The notes: generated by a model from the letters alone, not told the origin. A stretch of 64,000 nucleotides of DNA from JALZAQ01 sp038253885 (GCA_038253885.1 JBBSGP010000006.1:1-64000), one strand, 5' to 3'. Shown: positions 42,412 to 51,507, counted from the first letter of the stretch. Numbers and translations: made by a program.

Positions 42412-42981
42412 ATGACCCTGCATCGCACTGATGAACAGGTTGGCCTGTCCAAGGCCACCGAGAAAAAGATCGATGAGCTCTACTCGCTCATCGACGGCGT
42501 CGGCGTCGCGATGATGACCACCCGTCGCCGGGACGGCAGATTGGTCTCCCGCGCCATGGCGTCGCAGGAGCGCCAATCCATCGCTGACCTCTGGTACATG
42601 GCGTCGCTCGACAGTCACAAGTTCGACGAGCTGCGCAACGACCCGAACATCAACCTGTCGTTCTACCGCGACGGAACCCGCGAATGGGTTTCGGTGAGTG
42701 GAACGGCCCGTGTCTCCAGGGATCGTTCCCTCATCCACCGGCTCTACCGGAAGGACTGGAAGGCTTGGCTGGGTGATGAGGGTGGTGCGGAAGATGGCAG
42801 TCCCGACGATCCTCGGATCGGCCTGATCCTCGTCGACGTGGACGCGGTGACGTTCTTCAAGCTCGACAAGCCGCGGCCGCTGGTGCTCTTCGAGGTCGTG
42901 AAGGGGATCATCACTGGGCAGAAACCGGACATCGGTGACGTGAGGCAGCTGACGGGAAGCGATTTCGACGATGTGAGGTGA
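42412..42981 (+). CDS. Pyridoxamine 5'-phosphate oxidase-fold protein, general stress type
   Basis: The 189-residue cytoplasmic protein has the flavin-binding split-barrel of the general-stress-protein-26 type. Recognisable segments are LIDGVGVAMMTTRRRDGRLV, ADLWYMASLDSHKFDELRND and NLSFYRDGTREWVSVSGTAR. Such proteins bind FMN or F420 and may detoxify or sense redox; no specific reaction is known. It is divergent from the pseudo-phosphatase (147-nt spacer) and precedes the TonB receptor by 84 nt. Confidence 0.85.
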   Translation: MTLHRTDEQVGLSKATEKKIDELYSLIDGVGVAMMTTRRRDGRLVSRAMASQERQSIADLWYMASLDSHKFDELRNDPNINLSFYRDGTREWVSVSGTARVSRDRSLIHRLYRKDWKAWLGDEGGAEDGSPDDPRIGLILVDVDAVTFFKLDKPRPLVLFEVVKGIITGQKPDIGDVRQLTGSDFDDVR

Positions 42982-43065
42982 TGGAGGGTCCATTTCCGGG
43001 TGTGAACGCCGGGTGACGGAGCGGTTCCTCTTCCCTTTGTGCCGTCGGCCGCTCGATCTTCCGGG

Positions 43066-45246
43066 ATGACAATGTGGCGCGGTGCGATCGCCGCTTGCCG
43101 GACACAGTCCGTGCTGGCGGTGCTGTCAGTAGCGTTGTCATTGGCGCTGGGCGCCGCACGGGCATCCGCCCAGCAGCGCGACACCGCGGCTCGGCCAGAC
43201 ACGGTGCGGCTCGCACCCGTCGTCACCACCGTCACGCGCGAGCGCGGACGCTCCCTGCTCGATCTCCCGTACGCCATCAGCATCGCACGCCCGGACAACG
43301 CCCGGCCCGGGCAGCGCCATCTGGCGCTCGACGAAACGCTGCTTCTCCTACCCGGGGTGACGGTCGCGAATCGCTTCAACCCCTCGCAGGACCCCCGGAT
43401 CGCACTCCGCGGATTCGGTGCGCGGTCGGCGTTCGGCGTGCGGGGGGTCAAGGTGCTCCGCGACGGCATCCCACTCACCCTACCCGACGGTCAGACTCCG
43501 GTGGACTACCTGGACCTGGAATCGGTCGGGAGCGTCGAGGTCATTCGGGGAAGCGCCTCGGCGCTGTACGGTAACGCGTCCGGCGGGGTGATCGATCTGC
43601 GCACCGCCCGTCCCTCGGTTAAACCGGTGCTCGCCGAGCTGCGCGGCTCCGGCGGAAGCTTCGACACGCAGCGTCTGGTCGGCGGCCTCGGGGGCACCCT
43701 GGGCATGGCGAGCAACCCTCTCCGCTATCAGGGAGACGTGGTGCGCACCACATCGGACGGTGTGCGTGCCCACTCGCGGCAGCGGCTGACGAGCGCGTTC
43801 GGACGCCTCGGCAGTGGTCTGGATGGAACCGACGTGGCGCTCGAGGGGATGTATTTCTTCGAGCCGCTCGCCGAGAATCCCGGCGCACTCACCGCGTCGC
43901 AGCTCGCCGCGAACCCGGCGCAGGCAGACCCTCTGTCCGTGCGCAAGCGCGCACGGAAGGAAGTGCGACAGATCCAGCTCGGCTTCACGGCAACACACCC
44001 GGTCGCGCGCGACGGCGAGTTGAGCGCCGTGCTCTACGGCGGCACGAGGGAGCTGGCCAACCCCCTCACCTTCGCGATCGTGGACGTGAACCGTACGAGC
44101 GGAGGCGCGATGCTGAGGGGCACGCTTCCTTTCACCGCATTGGGCCTTCCCCATCGTCTCACCGCCGGCGTGGATCTGCAGCGTCAACACGATGACCGGC
44201 ACGAATTCGAGAACTGCAACGATACTCTTCCGGTCGTCGTGCCGACGACACGATGTCCCGTGCCGGTCGCCGAGGCAGGGGCGCGGAGGAAGGACCAGCT
44301 CGAGCTGGTGTCCAGTGTGGGCCCGTTCGCCCGGCTGGAGCTGCAGCCCGTGAGACGGCTCCGGCTGAGCGCCGGCGTGCGGGCGGACCGCGTGCGCTTC
44401 GAGGTGCGCGACCGGCTGGTGACGTCATCGGACCCGGACGACTCCGGAGTGCGAACGCTCTTCGCCGTGAGCCCGATGGCAGGCGCCAGCTGGCGCGCCA
44501 CCCAGCTCACTTCGTTCTACGCCACGGTCTCGAGCGCGTTCGAGACGCCCACGGCGACCGAGCTCGGCAACAAGCCCGACGGCAGCGCCGGCATCAATCC
44601 GGATCTGCGGCCTCAGTACGCGGCGACGTACGAGACCGGCGTGAAGGGCTATGTCTGGAGCGCTGTTCAGTACGATGCCGCCGTCTTTCTCACGAGGGTG
44701 CGCGACGAGCTCGTGCCCTTCGAGATCGCGGGGAGCGGCGGACGCCGCTATTTCCGGAACGCCGGCCGGACCGAGCGGAAAGGGGGCGAGCTGGGTCTTG
44801 GCGCGGAGATGGGGATGATGGCGTCCGGCACCCTCCGCCTCTGGCTCGCGTACAGCTACTCCGATTTCCGATTCACCGACTTCACGGTCGGCTCCGCCCG
44901 GTACGCCGGAAAGCGGATTCCCGGGATTCCGGTGCACCAGGCGCAAGTGAGCGTCACCTGGCGCCGGCGCGAGCTCTTCGCCACCGCCGAGGGCGTCGCG
45001 TCCGCATCCGTACCGGTGGACGATCCCAACAGTGCGCGGGCGGCAGGCTACGAGATCGCGAATGTTCGCCTGGGCACCACCGTACCGCTGGGGGGCGTAT
45101 GGCTCTCTCCCGTGGTCGGAGCGCAGAACGTGTTCGACCGCCGATACGTGAGCTCGGTCTCCGTCAACGCCACCGGCGGTAAGTACTACGAGCCGGGGTC
45201 GGGTCGGCTGGTTTTCGTCGGCTTCGCCCTGCGGGCGCCCCGCTGA
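43066..45246 (+). CDS. TonB-dependent outer-membrane receptor
   Basis: The 726-residue protein has a signal peptide (VLAVLSVALSLALGAARASAQ). The plug domain contains LPGVTVANRFNPSQDPRIAL and VEVIRGSASALYGNASGGVI. A 22-strand-type beta-barrel ends with an aromatic-rich C-terminus (RLVFVGFALRAPR). It resembles siderophore or vitamin receptors, but the substrate is not determined. The ATG at 43066 gives a good signal peptide; the GTG at 43039 is less likely. It is followed by an ECF sigma/anti-sigma pair that may be co-regulated. No obvious TonB box was seen. Confidence 0.92.
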   Translation: MTMWRGAIAACRTQSVLAVLSVALSLALGAARASAQQRDTAARPDTVRLAPVVTTVTRERGRSLLDLPYAISIARPDNARPGQRHLALDETLLLLPGVTVANRFNPSQDPRIALRGFGARSAFGVRGVKVLRDGIPLTLPDGQTPVDYLDLESVGSVEVIRGSASALYGNASGGVIDLRTARPSVKPVLAELRGSGGSFDTQRLVGGLGGTLGMASNPLRYQGDVVRTTSDGVRAHSRQRLTSAFGRLGSGLDGTDVALEGMYFFEPLAENPGALTASQLAANPAQADPLSVRKRARKEVRQIQLGFTATHPVARDGELSAVLYGGTRELANPLTFAIVDVNRTSGGAMLRGTLPFTALGLPHRLTAGVDLQRQHDDRHEFENCNDTLPVVVPTTRCPVPVAEAGARRKDQLELVSSVGPFARLELQPVRRLRLSAGVRADRVRFEVRDRLVTSSDPDDSGVRTLFAVSPMAGASWRATQLTSFYATVSSAFETPTATELGNKPDGSAGINPDLRPQYAATYETGVKGYVWSAVQYDAAVFLTRVRDELVPFEIAGSGGRRYFRNAGRTERKGGELGLGAEMGMMASGTLRLWLAYSYSDFRFTDFTVGSARYAGKRIPGIPVHQAQVSVTWRRRELFATAEGVASASVPVDDPNSARAAGYEIANVRLGTTVPLGGVWLSPVVGAQNVFDRRYVSSVSVNATGGKYYEPGSGRLVFVGFALRAPR

Positions 45247-45290
45247 CCGGATGGGGAACTTCACGCGGCTACCGCGGATTCGTGCCCGGT

Positions 45291-45884
45291 ATGAGTAGCG
45301 GGTCCGGTTCCGGGGCTTCATCGAGCTTCGAGGCCGAGGCGCTGCTCTGGCTGGACGACGTGCATCGCTTCGCGCTGTCGATGACCCGGGACGAGGCCGA
45401 TGCGGACGACGTCGTACAGGAGACGTACCTTCGCGCGTTTCGCTCCTGGCAGACGTTCCTGACCGGCAGCGATTGCCGCCGGTGGCTGTTCACGATCTGC
45501 CGCAACGTCTTCTTGCGCTCCAAGGAGCGGGAGCGCCTCACCGTGGACGTTTCCTCTCCCGAGGTGGAAACGCTGGCGGCGGTTCGGATGCACGCGGAAG
45601 CGATGCAGAGCGGGTGGGGGGTTGACTCGCTGCTGGACCGAGCCGATCTCGGCCCGGCGATAGCGCGGGCGATCGCGGAGCTGCCGGAGGCGTACCGGGT
45701 GGCGGTGGTGCTGGTGGATGTCGAGGGACAGTCGTACGACGAGGCCGCCGAGATCATGGGTGTGCCGGTGGGAACGGTTCGCTCGCGTCTCTTCCGCGGG
45801 CGGCGGAGGCTGCAGGAGGCGCTTTTCATTCACGCACGAGATGCGGGCTTCGATCCGCCGACCGAGGAGCACCAGACCGGATGA
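45291..45884 (+). CDS. ECF-family RNA polymerase sigma factor
   Basis: The 197-residue protein has region 2 (WLDDVHRFALSMTRDEADADDVVQETYLRAF) and region 4 (LPEAYRVAVVLVDVEGQSYDEAAEIMGVPVGTVRSRLFRGRRRL). The ATG at 45291 follows a Ser/Gly-rich leader of uncertain role; a GTG nine bases upstream is possible. The stop overlaps the next gene by 4 nt. That gene encodes a zinc-finger anti-sigma factor, so this is a classic ECF/ZAS pair located just after the TonB receptor. Confidence 0.92.
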   Translation: MSSGSGSGASSSFEAEALLWLDDVHRFALSMTRDEADADDVVQETYLRAFRSWQTFLTGSDCRRWLFTICRNVFLRSKERERLTVDVSSPEVETLAAVRMHAEAMQSGWGVDSLLDRADLGPAIARAIAELPEAYRVAVVLVDVEGQSYDEAAEIMGVPVGTVRSRLFRGRRRLQEALFIHARDAGFDPPTEEHQTG

Positions 45885-46123
45885 TCGATTGTCAGAGCGC
45901 GATGCAGCAGCTGTGGGATTATCTCGATGGCGAGCTGACCCCCGACCGCATGGCGGCGGTGCGCGAGCACCTGGCCGTGTGCAAGCTGTGCTTTCCGCAT
46001 TACGACTTCGAGCGCGCTCTTCTGGCCGCGGTCGCGCGAACGAAGGACACGGCCCGGGCCCCCGCGGAGCTCCGCACGCGCGTCATGACTGCATTGCAGC
46101 GCGACGGGATGGCTGGACTCTGA
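45881..46123 (+). CDS. Zinc-finger anti-sigma factor (ZAS, zf-HC2-like)
   Basis: The 80-residue protein has the ZAS motif HLAVCKLC (HxxxCxxC), with an upstream acidic helix (MQQLWDYLDGELTPDRMAAV), and has no transmembrane helix. Soluble ZAS proteins bind their sigma factor and can respond to redox change. The ATG overlaps the sigma gene (ATGA), confirming pairing. The next gene starts 47 nt downstream and is unrelated. Confidence 0.9.
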   Translation: MIDCQSAMQQLWDYLDGELTPDRMAAVREHLAVCKLCFPHYDFERALLAAVARTKDTARAPAELRTRVMTALQRDGMAGL

Positions 46124-46170
46124 CATCGCGGCGCTCTGGACGCCTGCCGCCCGTCTGGCCAACTTCGGCC

Positions 46171-46893
46171 ATGCCCGCCTTTCGCACCGTCATATTCGAC
46201 TGTGACTCCACCCTCACCGCGATCGAGGGCATCGAGGAGCTGGCGGGGAGCGCCCGGCCGGAGATCGCGCGCCTCACGGAGCAGGCAATGCGCGGCGACA
46301 TCGCGCTCGAGGAAGTCTACGGCCGTCGCCTCGAGCTGATCCGTCCCGGTCGCCAGGCCGTCGCCGATCTGGGCCGCCGGTACATCGAATGCCTCGTTCC
46401 CGACGCGCGTGAGACGATCGCGGCCCTCCACGCCGAAGGGATCGCGACCCGCCTGGTCTCGGGCGGATTGCGACCGGCGGTCCTCGCCCTCGCGCGATCG
46501 CTCACGATGTCGGAAGAGGCTGTCGAGGCGGTGGATGTGTTCTTCGATGGGGACGACTACCGTGGCTTCGACGTCCGCTCACCTCTGGCCGCATCCGGAG
46601 GGAAGCGGCTCGCCATCGAGCAGTGGCTCGGCGATCTTCCGAGGCCGGTGATGATGGTGGGTGATGGTGCCACCGATCTGGAGACCATGCCGGTGGTCGA
46701 TCTCTTCGTCGCGTTTGCCGGCGTGGCTTCGCACGACCGCGTGACGAGCGCGGCCGACGTTGTCGTTCGGGCCCGGTCGCTCGCTCCGATCTTCACTCTG
46801 GCGGTCGGCGCCGAGCCGCCGGCCGACCCACTCTCCCGCGCCACGTACGACAAAGGGCTTGCCCTGCTCGACGCGCGCTACCACCCCGTATGA
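46171..46893 (+). CDS. HAD-superfamily phosphatase, SerB-like phosphoserine phosphatase
   Basis: The 240-residue protein has HAD motif I IFDCDSTLTAIEG (DxDST), motif II TRLVSGG, motif III GGKRLAIEQWL and motif IV MMVGDGATDLE. The cap region is helical, as in SerB phosphatases. It is the first of three genes that cover the phosphorylated serine pathway, and its stop overlaps the aminotransferase start (ATGA). This context strongly suggests hydrolysis of phosphoserine to serine. The start is the ATG at 46171; a long upstream frame is spurious. Confidence 0.85.
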   Translation: MPAFRTVIFDCDSTLTAIEGIEELAGSARPEIARLTEQAMRGDIALEEVYGRRLELIRPGRQAVADLGRRYIECLVPDARETIAALHAEGIATRLVSGGLRPAVLALARSLTMSEEAVEAVDVFFDGDDYRGFDVRSPLAASGGKRLAIEQWLGDLPRPVMMVGDGATDLETMPVVDLFVAFAGVASHDRVTSAADVVVRARSLAPIFTLAVGAEPPADPLSRATYDKGLALLDARYHPV

Positions 46894-48053
46894 CAATGCC
46901 CGACGCCCTGTCCGCTCCGCCAGCTTCCGCCTCGACACCAGCGCGTGTCGCGCCGCCCTTTGGCCGCTTCTTCCTGCCCGGTCCGACCGAAGTACGTCCC
47001 GAGATTCTCGAGGCGCAGCTGCATCCGATGATCGGCCACCGCGGCGCGGCGATGGAGGGCCTCATCGCCGAGCTCTCGGCGGGGCTGCGCTACGTATTCC
47101 GCACGGAGCGGCCTGTCTACATCTCCTCGTCCTCGGCCACAGGGCTGATGGAGGGAGCGCTGCGCAATGGAGCGCGAGCGCGCGTGCTCTCCCTGGTGAA
47201 TGGCGCTTTCAGCGAGCGTTTTTTCCGGATCGCGCGCGCGTGCGGGCTGGATGCCGAGGCCCTCGAGGTGCCGCTCGGACAGGTGCACACTCCCGAGATG
47301 CTCGAGGAGGCGTTGCGACATGGCCGGTTCGATGCCGTGACGGTCGTGCACTCCGAGACTTCGACCGGAGCGCTCAACCCGATCGCCGACCTCGCGCGGG
47401 TCACGCGCGACGCGGGCGATGTGGTGCTCCTCGTGGACAGTGTGAGCGGGATCGCCGGGACCCCGGTGGAGAGCGACGGCTGGAAACTCGACTTCGTGCT
47501 CACCGGCTCCCAGAAGGCGCTCGCGCTGCCTCCCGGCCTGGCGTTCGGCGTGGCGCAGGAGAGCGTGCTCGCTCGGGCGAAGCAGCGCACGGATCGGGGC
47601 ATCTATTTCGACTTCATCGAGTTCCAGAAAGGCATCGAGAAAGATCAGACGCCGAACACGCCCGCTCTCCCCCTCCTGTTCGCGCTCGCCCTCCAGCTAC
47701 AGCACATCCGCGCGGAGACGATCGAGGCGCGCTGGGCGCGCCACGAGGCGATGGCGAAACGAACCGTCGAGTGGACGGCCGAGATGCGGGAGCGCGGAGT
47801 CGCCCTCTCGGTGCTCGCGCCCGAAGGGTTTCGATCCCCCACCGTGTCGTGCATCACGGTTCCCGAGGGGGGCGTGGGGGTAGGACAGAGCGGCTCGCGG
47901 ATCACCAAGGAGATGGACCGGATGGGCTTCACCATCGCCGCCGGCTACGGGTTGCTCAAGGACGCGACCTTCCGCATCGGACACATGGGGGATCACACCG
48001 TGGCCGAGCTCGATGTGCTCCTGGATGCGCTCGCCCAGGTGCTCTCCCGGTGA
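46890..48053 (+). CDS. Class V aminotransferase, probable phosphoserine aminotransferase
   Basis: The 387-residue PLP enzyme carries the lysine motif LTGSQKALALPPGL and the N-terminal LPGPTEVRPEILEAQ typical of alanine-glyoxylate / serine-pyruvate-type aminotransferases. The gene lies between the serB-like phosphatase and serA, overlapping both by 4 nt. No conventional serC is seen, so it probably converts phosphohydroxypyruvate to phosphoserine, as class V enzymes do in some archaea and bacteria. The assignment to SerC function is by context. Confidence 0.85.
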   Translation: MTMPDALSAPPASASTPARVAPPFGRFFLPGPTEVRPEILEAQLHPMIGHRGAAMEGLIAELSAGLRYVFRTERPVYISSSSATGLMEGALRNGARARVLSLVNGAFSERFFRIARACGLDAEALEVPLGQVHTPEMLEEALRHGRFDAVTVVHSETSTGALNPIADLARVTRDAGDVVLLVDSVSGIAGTPVESDGWKLDFVLTGSQKALALPPGLAFGVAQESVLARAKQRTDRGIYFDFIEFQKGIEKDQTPNTPALPLLFALALQLQHIRAETIEARWARHEAMAKRTVEWTAEMRERGVALSVLAPEGFRSPTVSCITVPEGGVGVGQSGSRITKEMDRMGFTIAAGYGLLKDATFRIGHMGDHTVAELDVLLDALAQVLSR

Positions 48054-49645
48054 CGGCGCGCTTTCGCGTCGTGGTCGCGGACGCGATCGCGGCCGAAGGG
48101 CTGGAGCCGCTGCGGGCCGATGACCGTTTCGAGCTGATCGAGGCTCCCGGACTCACGGGCGAGCCGCTCGCGCGGGCGATCGAGGGAGCGCACGCCGTAC
48201 TCGTCCGAAGCGCGACCCGCATCACCCGAGAATCGCTCGCCTACGCGGACAAGCTCGCCGTGATCGGGCGCGCGGGGGTCGGGGTGGACACGATCGACGT
48301 CGATGCGGCCACCGAGCAGGGCATTGCCGTGCTGACGGCGCCGGCCGGGAACACCATCTCGGCGGCCGAGCTCGCGTTCGCTCTGATTCTGTCAGTGGCG
48401 CGGCGTGTTCCGGCGGCTGATCAATCGATGCGCGCCGGCAAGTGGGACCGGAAGAGCTTCACCGGCAGTGAGCTGTACGGCAAAACGCTTGGTCTCGTGG
48501 GGGCCGGCCGCATCGGGAGCGAGGTGGCGCGCCGCGCGCGGGCGTTCGGCATGAAGGTGATGGCGTACGATCCGTACCTCACGGCGGAGCGCGCCGGCGC
48601 GCTGGAGATCGAGCTGGCCCCGCTCGATGCCGTGCTGCGCGCCGCTGACTTCGTCTCGGTGCACGTGCCCCTCACCGAGGCCACGGCCGGCCTGATCGGC
48701 GAGGAGCAGCTGGCGCGGATGAGATCGGGCGCCATTCTGGTGAACGCGGCGCGCGGCGGAGTGGTGGACGAGACCGCGTTGGTGCAGTCCCTCCGTGCTG
48801 GCCACCTTCGCGGTGCGGCGCTCGACGTGTACGCCGAGGAGCCGCTGCCCAGGGATCATCCACTCCGCTCGCTGTCGAATGTGGTCCTCACACCGCACCT
48901 GGGCGCATCGACCGAGGAAGCGCAGCGAAACGTCGCGGTCGAGATCGCGGAAGCGGTTCGCTCGGCGCTGCTGGAGGGCGATCTCTCTCGCGCGGTCAAC
49001 GCGCCGGCCATCGGCGGCGACGACATGCGGCGGCTGCGACCACTTCTGGATCTGGCCGTGCGTCTGGGCCGGCTCGGCGCGGCCATGGCCGACGGAGCGA
49101 TACGCGCGGTGGAGCTGCGCTACGCCGGCACGAGCGCCGATGGTCTCCGCCCGCTGGCCGCAAGCGCGCTCATCGGGCTGCTCCAGGAGGCGGTGGGGCG
49201 CGGCGGAATCAATCTGGTCAACGCGCTGCACCGCGCCGAATCCCGGGGGATCACGCTGCGCCAGCTCCGCCTTCCGGCCGAAGCCGGCTACGCCGAATAT
49301 CTCGAGCTGCGCCTGCAGGCGGACGGGGCCAGATCCGTCGGAGGAGCGTTGATCGCCGAAGGGCATCCCCGCCTCGTGAGGATCGATGAGTTCCACGTCG
49401 ATGTGGTGCCTCGTGGCGCCCTGGTCGTGCTGCGGAACCGCGACGTGCCGGGCGTGATCGGCCGGGTCGGGACTGTCCTTGGCGACGCGGGAGTGAACAT
49501 CGCCGAGTATCACCAGGCTCGCCTGGGTGCCGGCGGTGACGCCCTCGCGGCCATCGGCGTCGATGGCGAGCTGCCGCCCTCCCTACTCGAGCAGCTGCGC
49601 CGGGTGCCCGAGGTGAAGGATGTGAGGCAGGCCCAGCTCGATTGA
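48050..49645 (+). CDS. serA: D-3-phosphoglycerate dehydrogenase
   Basis: The 531-residue protein has the long form of PGDH. The catalytic core includes the NAD site LGLVGAGRIGSEVARRA, Arg in LVNAARGGVVDE, Glu in AEEPLP and His in LTPHLGAST. An intervening domain follows, and a C-terminal ACT domain (about 455-531: LVVLRNRDVPGVIGRVGTVL) usually binds serine for feedback control. The GTG start overlaps the aminotransferase stop. It starts the pathway by oxidising 3-phosphoglycerate. Confidence 0.94.
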   Translation: MTARFRVVVADAIAAEGLEPLRADDRFELIEAPGLTGEPLARAIEGAHAVLVRSATRITRESLAYADKLAVIGRAGVGVDTIDVDAATEQGIAVLTAPAGNTISAAELAFALILSVARRVPAADQSMRAGKWDRKSFTGSELYGKTLGLVGAGRIGSEVARRARAFGMKVMAYDPYLTAERAGALEIELAPLDAVLRAADFVSVHVPLTEATAGLIGEEQLARMRSGAILVNAARGGVVDETALVQSLRAGHLRGAALDVYAEEPLPRDHPLRSLSNVVLTPHLGASTEEAQRNVAVEIAEAVRSALLEGDLSRAVNAPAIGGDDMRRLRPLLDLAVRLGRLGAAMADGAIRAVELRYAGTSADGLRPLAASALIGLLQEAVGRGGINLVNALHRAESRGITLRQLRLPAEAGYAEYLELRLQADGARSVGGALIAEGHPRLVRIDEFHVDVVPRGALVVLRNRDVPGVIGRVGTVLGDAGVNIAEYHQARLGAGGDALAAIGVDGELPPSLLEQLRRVPEVKDVRQAQLD

Positions 49646-49656
49646 GGGCCGACTGC

Positions 49657-50166
49657 TCAGCGCTCCGGCTGCTTGTCGTCGGGTGACGCGAGCTCGAGAT
49701 CCCACTCGATGGGGATTGTCGGATCCAGAGAGTCGCGCACCGAGCAATACTTTGTGATCGAGAGCTCGATGGCGCGCTCCGCCTGCTCGCGCTCGATGCC
49801 CGTTCCCGCGATCCGGAATCGCAGCATCACGTGCTCCAGGCGGCGGGGGACGGCGTCCACCCTGCGTCCCACCGCCTCCACCTCGAGCGACGTCACCGGT
49901 GTGCGCCTCTTCTTCAGGATCTCGACGACGTCCGCCGATGAGCACGTGGCGAGTGCGCTCAGCAGAGTATCCACCGGTCCCATCCCCGTGACGCCGTGGC
50001 CATCGACGATCGCCACCGGGCCGCCCAGCTTGCCGGTGGCGAATTCCTGCTCACGACGCCAGGTCGCGATGATGCGATTGGGCGGACGCGGCGGCACGGC
50101 CGGAGTAGCTGTGTCGGTGGCGCTTGCGCCGTCGGCCTGGGTGGATGGCGTGGGAGTGTCGCTCAT
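49657..50166 (-). CDS. OsmC-family peroxidase-like protein
   Basis: The 169-residue protein has the two conserved OsmC cysteines, one in LATCSSADVVEIL and the other in TKYCSVRDSLD. OsmC/Ohr proteins reduce organic hydroperoxides with thiol reductants. The N-terminal 30 residues are Thr/Pro rich and probably disordered. The start overlaps the stop of the rhodanese gene (ATGA), so a role in sulfane sulfur or peroxide protection is plausible. It is convergent with serA, 11 nt apart. Confidence 0.88.
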   Translation of the reverse strand: MSDTPTPSTQADGASATDTATPAVPPRPPNRIIATWRREQEFATGKLGGPVAIVDGHGVTGMGPVDTLLSALATCSSADVVEILKKRRTPVTSLEVEAVGRRVDAVPRRLEHVMLRFRIAGTGIEREQAERAIELSITKYCSVRDSLDPTIPIEWDLELASPDDKQPER

Positions 50167-51056
50167 CGCTCGATCGGCACCCGCACGGAATTGCCCCATT
50201 CGGTCCAGCTCCCGTCGTAGTTGCGGCACTGCTCGTAACCCAGCAGGTACGTGAGGACGAACCAGGTGTGCGAGCTGCGCTCGCCGATCCGGCAGTAGGC
50301 CACGACGTCGTCCGACGGTTTGAGCCCGGCTTCGCTCTCGTAGATCGAGCGCAGCTCGGTTGCGGTCTTGAAGGTGCCGTCGGGATTCGCGGCCCGGGCC
50401 CACGGTACGCTCTTGGCGCCGGGGATGTGCCCGCCCCGGAGCACTCCCTCCTGCGGATACTCCGGCATGTGCGTCTTCCGGCCGGTGTACTCATCCGGCG
50501 ACCGGACGTCGATCATCGGCCGGCTCGCCTTCATGTGCTTCAGAACCTCGTCCTTGAACGCGCGGATCCGTGCGTCCGAGCGCTCCGGAGCCTTGTATTG
50601 CGTGGGTGGGTATTTCGGGACGTCGCTCGTCATCAGCCTGCCCTCCTGCTCCCACTTCACCCTCCCGCCATCCAGCACGCGGGCGTTCGTGAAGCCGAAG
50701 AGCTGGAAGACCCAGAAGGCGTAGCACGCCCACCAGTTGTTCTTGTCGCCGTAGAAGATCACTGGCGTGGATTCGTCGATCCCTTTGCCGCGAAGGAGCG
50801 ACTGGAATTGCTCCCGGCTGACGTAGTCGCGGACGATGTCGTCGTTGAGATCGGCGTGCCAATCCACCTTCTGCGCGCCCGGGATGTGCCCCGAATCGTA
50901 GAGCAGCACATCCTCGTCGCTCTCGACGATGCGGAGCGACGGATCGTTGAGATGGCTGGCCAACCATTGCGTGGATACGAGCACCTCGGGGTGCACATAG
51001 CCCTTCTGCGCGATGGATGAGTCGGCACCCGGTGGCTGCTGCTGAGTGGTGGCCAT
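50163..51056 (-). CDS. Thiosulfate sulfurtransferase (double rhodanese), CysA-like
   Basis: The 297-residue protein has two rhodanese domains. The N-terminal one lacks the active Cys (VIFYGDKNNWWACYAF). The C-terminal one has the active Cys in AYCRIGERSSHTW. This loop closely resembles CysA-type sulfurtransferases of actinobacteria. It transfers sulfane sulfur from thiosulfate to cyanide or another acceptor. A strong ribosome-binding site (GGAGGT) precedes the ATG at 51056. It overlaps the OsmC gene by 4 nt, so the pair may work together in sulfur or oxidant handling. Confidence 0.9.
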   Translation of the reverse strand: MATTQQQPPGADSSIAQKGYVHPEVLVSTQWLASHLNDPSLRIVESDEDVLLYDSGHIPGAQKVDWHADLNDDIVRDYVSREQFQSLLRGKGIDESTPVIFYGDKNNWWACYAFWVFQLFGFTNARVLDGGRVKWEQEGRLMTSDVPKYPPTQYKAPERSDARIRAFKDEVLKHMKASRPMIDVRSPDEYTGRKTHMPEYPQEGVLRGGHIPGAKSVPWARAANPDGTFKTATELRSIYESEAGLKPSDDVVAYCRIGERSSHTWFVLTYLLGYEQCRNYDGSWTEWGNSVRVPIER

Positions 51057-51151
51057 GGGACCTCCGGTTAGTGCGGGGTGGGGGTGGGGAAGATACGCCG
51101 GGACAAGCCGCCTTTCCACCGGGGTTCAGCGTGCTCTGTGATGAACGCACA

Positions 51152-51484
51152 TCACCCGATCCGAGTGCCGTTCGGAACGACGCTATCGGGAGCGAGCAGC
51201 ACGACATCGTGGGGCTCGGGCATCGCGCCCAACACGAGGACCTCGCTCACGAAGCCGGCGATCCGGCGAGGAGGGAAGTTCACCACGGCCACGACCTGAC
51301 GCCCCACGAGTTGCTCCGGCGCGTAGTGCACGGTGATCTGAGCGCTCGAGCTGCGGGTTCCGATCGCGTCACCGAAATCGATCTCCAGCGTGATGGCCGG
51401 CTTCCGCGCGGCGGGAAGGGGAGCTGCCGCCGTGATGGTGCCCACGCGCATGTCGATTCTCTGGAACTCCTCGAAGGTGGCCAT
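51152..51484 (-). CDS. csaA: CsaA-like tRNA-binding domain protein
   Basis: The 110-residue protein is a stand-alone tRNA-binding (EMAP II / OB-fold) domain. FQRIDMRVGTITAAAPLP is the start of the fold, and VVAVVNFPPRRIAGFVSEVL the conserved loop. CsaA is a chaperone-like protein linked to secretion in Bacillus and also binds tRNA. It is divergent from the ferredoxin gene with a 29-nt spacer. The rhodanese gene follows after 95 nt on the same strand. Confidence 0.87.
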   Translation of the reverse strand: MATFEEFQRIDMRVGTITAAAPLPAARKPAITLEIDFGDAIGTRSSSAQITVHYAPEQLVGRQVVAVVNFPPRRIAGFVSEVLVLGAMPEPHDVVLLAPDSVVPNGTRIG

Positions 51485-51501
51485 GTTGCGCGCGAACCCT
51501 G

Positions 51502-51507
51502 TAGCTT
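51502..51507 (+). promoter_or_regulatory. Candidate -10 element, leaderless promoter of the first ferredoxin gene
   Basis: TAGCTT is followed by six bases and the ATG at 51514. Only 29 nt separate the divergent csaA start, leaving little space for a leader. The spacing matches the other candidate leaderless sites. Confidence 0.45.

Noticed and set aside
46760..48049. N-terminal extension of the serA frame
   Set aside because: The extra 430 codons overlap the SerB-like and aminotransferase genes out of frame and show no homology; serA starts at the GTG at 48050.
51066..51089. G-runs upstream of the rhodanese gene
   Set aside because: Only three G-runs are close together and the next lies 10 nt away, so it does not meet the usual quadruplex pattern.
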